Shown piece after piece: positions 5,293 to 5,347 of a DNA stretch of 5,347 nucleotides. The stretch covers positions 1 to 5,347 of the forward strand of contig JAOULY010000168.1 in NCBI GenBank assembly GCA_029881775.1, written 5' to 3'. Source of the stretch: Gammaproteobacteria bacterium. GTDB taxonomy: Bacteria > Pseudomonadota > Gammaproteobacteria > UBA9214. Numbering within the stretch: position 1 is the stretch's first letter; every line of letters begins with the position of its first letter. The notes under the pieces were generated by a model. That model ran no database searches. It worked only from the letters and a program-made list of their open reading frames with translations, and was not told the origin of the DNA. The translations under genes were made by a program, and so were the position numbers.

Positions 5293-5347
5293 GGTTGATA
5301 TGTTAATGACAGGTCAGCGCGTCACGTTGCTGTGATGAATCCACGGT
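5293..5347 (-). other. Upstream edge, possible gene end
   Basis: All three minus-strand frames are open from the window edge for a few codons and then stop; one ends in TAA at 5303-5305. The C-terminus of an upstream gene could therefore lie here, but nothing identifies it. A TAACAT hexamer (5300-5305) could serve as a -10, but no convincing -35 precedes it. I cannot tell whether the six-gene run starts here or continues upstream. Confidence 0.3.

Overview
The window comes from a bacterial chromosome, most likely a gammaproteobacterium. The Dxs protein follows the gammaproteobacterial sequence closely from end to end, genes are densely packed, composition is moderately GC-rich, and Shine-Dalgarno sites are of the usual AGGAG type. 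I cannot name a genus. All seven real genes lie on the minus strand, so transcription runs from high to low coordinates. The longer plus-strand ORFs are antisense shadows.

From right to left, bases 5293-5347 are upstream sequence and may hold the end of a further gene. Next comes a tight run of six genes: a DUF6498-type multi-pass membrane protein (4595-5278), a 58-residue PLDc_N-type small membrane protein (4399-4575), an unrecognised 221-residue soluble protein (3721-4386), an isoprenylcysteine carboxyl methyltransferase (ICMT)-like membrane protein (3245-3724), an unrecognised 141-residue soluble protein (2805-3230), and a uracil-DNA-glycosylase-superfamily protein with four cysteines placed as for a 4Fe-4S cluster (2221-2808). 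Gaps are 19 nt or less, and two junctions are 4-nt stop/start overlaps using GTG or TTG starts. This looks like one transcript. No common pathway is evident: three members are membrane proteins, two are unknown soluble proteins and one is a DNA-repair-like enzyme.

A 174-nt spacer (2047-2220) separates this run from dxs. It carries a weak candidate promoter and a short dyad. dxs (142-2046) is complete and has all the catalytic motifs of 1-deoxy-D-xylulose-5-phosphate synthase, the entry enzyme of the MEP isoprenoid pathway, which also supplies thiamine and pyridoxal synthesis.

Downstream of dxs, reaching the window's left edge, is a non-coding palindromic repeat (about 1-125). Its ends and its interior are both inverted repeats, so it resembles a small MITE-like or dispersed hairpin element. 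No tRNA, rRNA, CRISPR array, complete insertion sequence or riboswitch is visible. The best leads are the UDG-like protein with altered active-site motifs, the two unknown soluble proteins encoded beside membrane proteins, and the hairpin repeat beside dxs. None of these amounts to a demonstrated new system.
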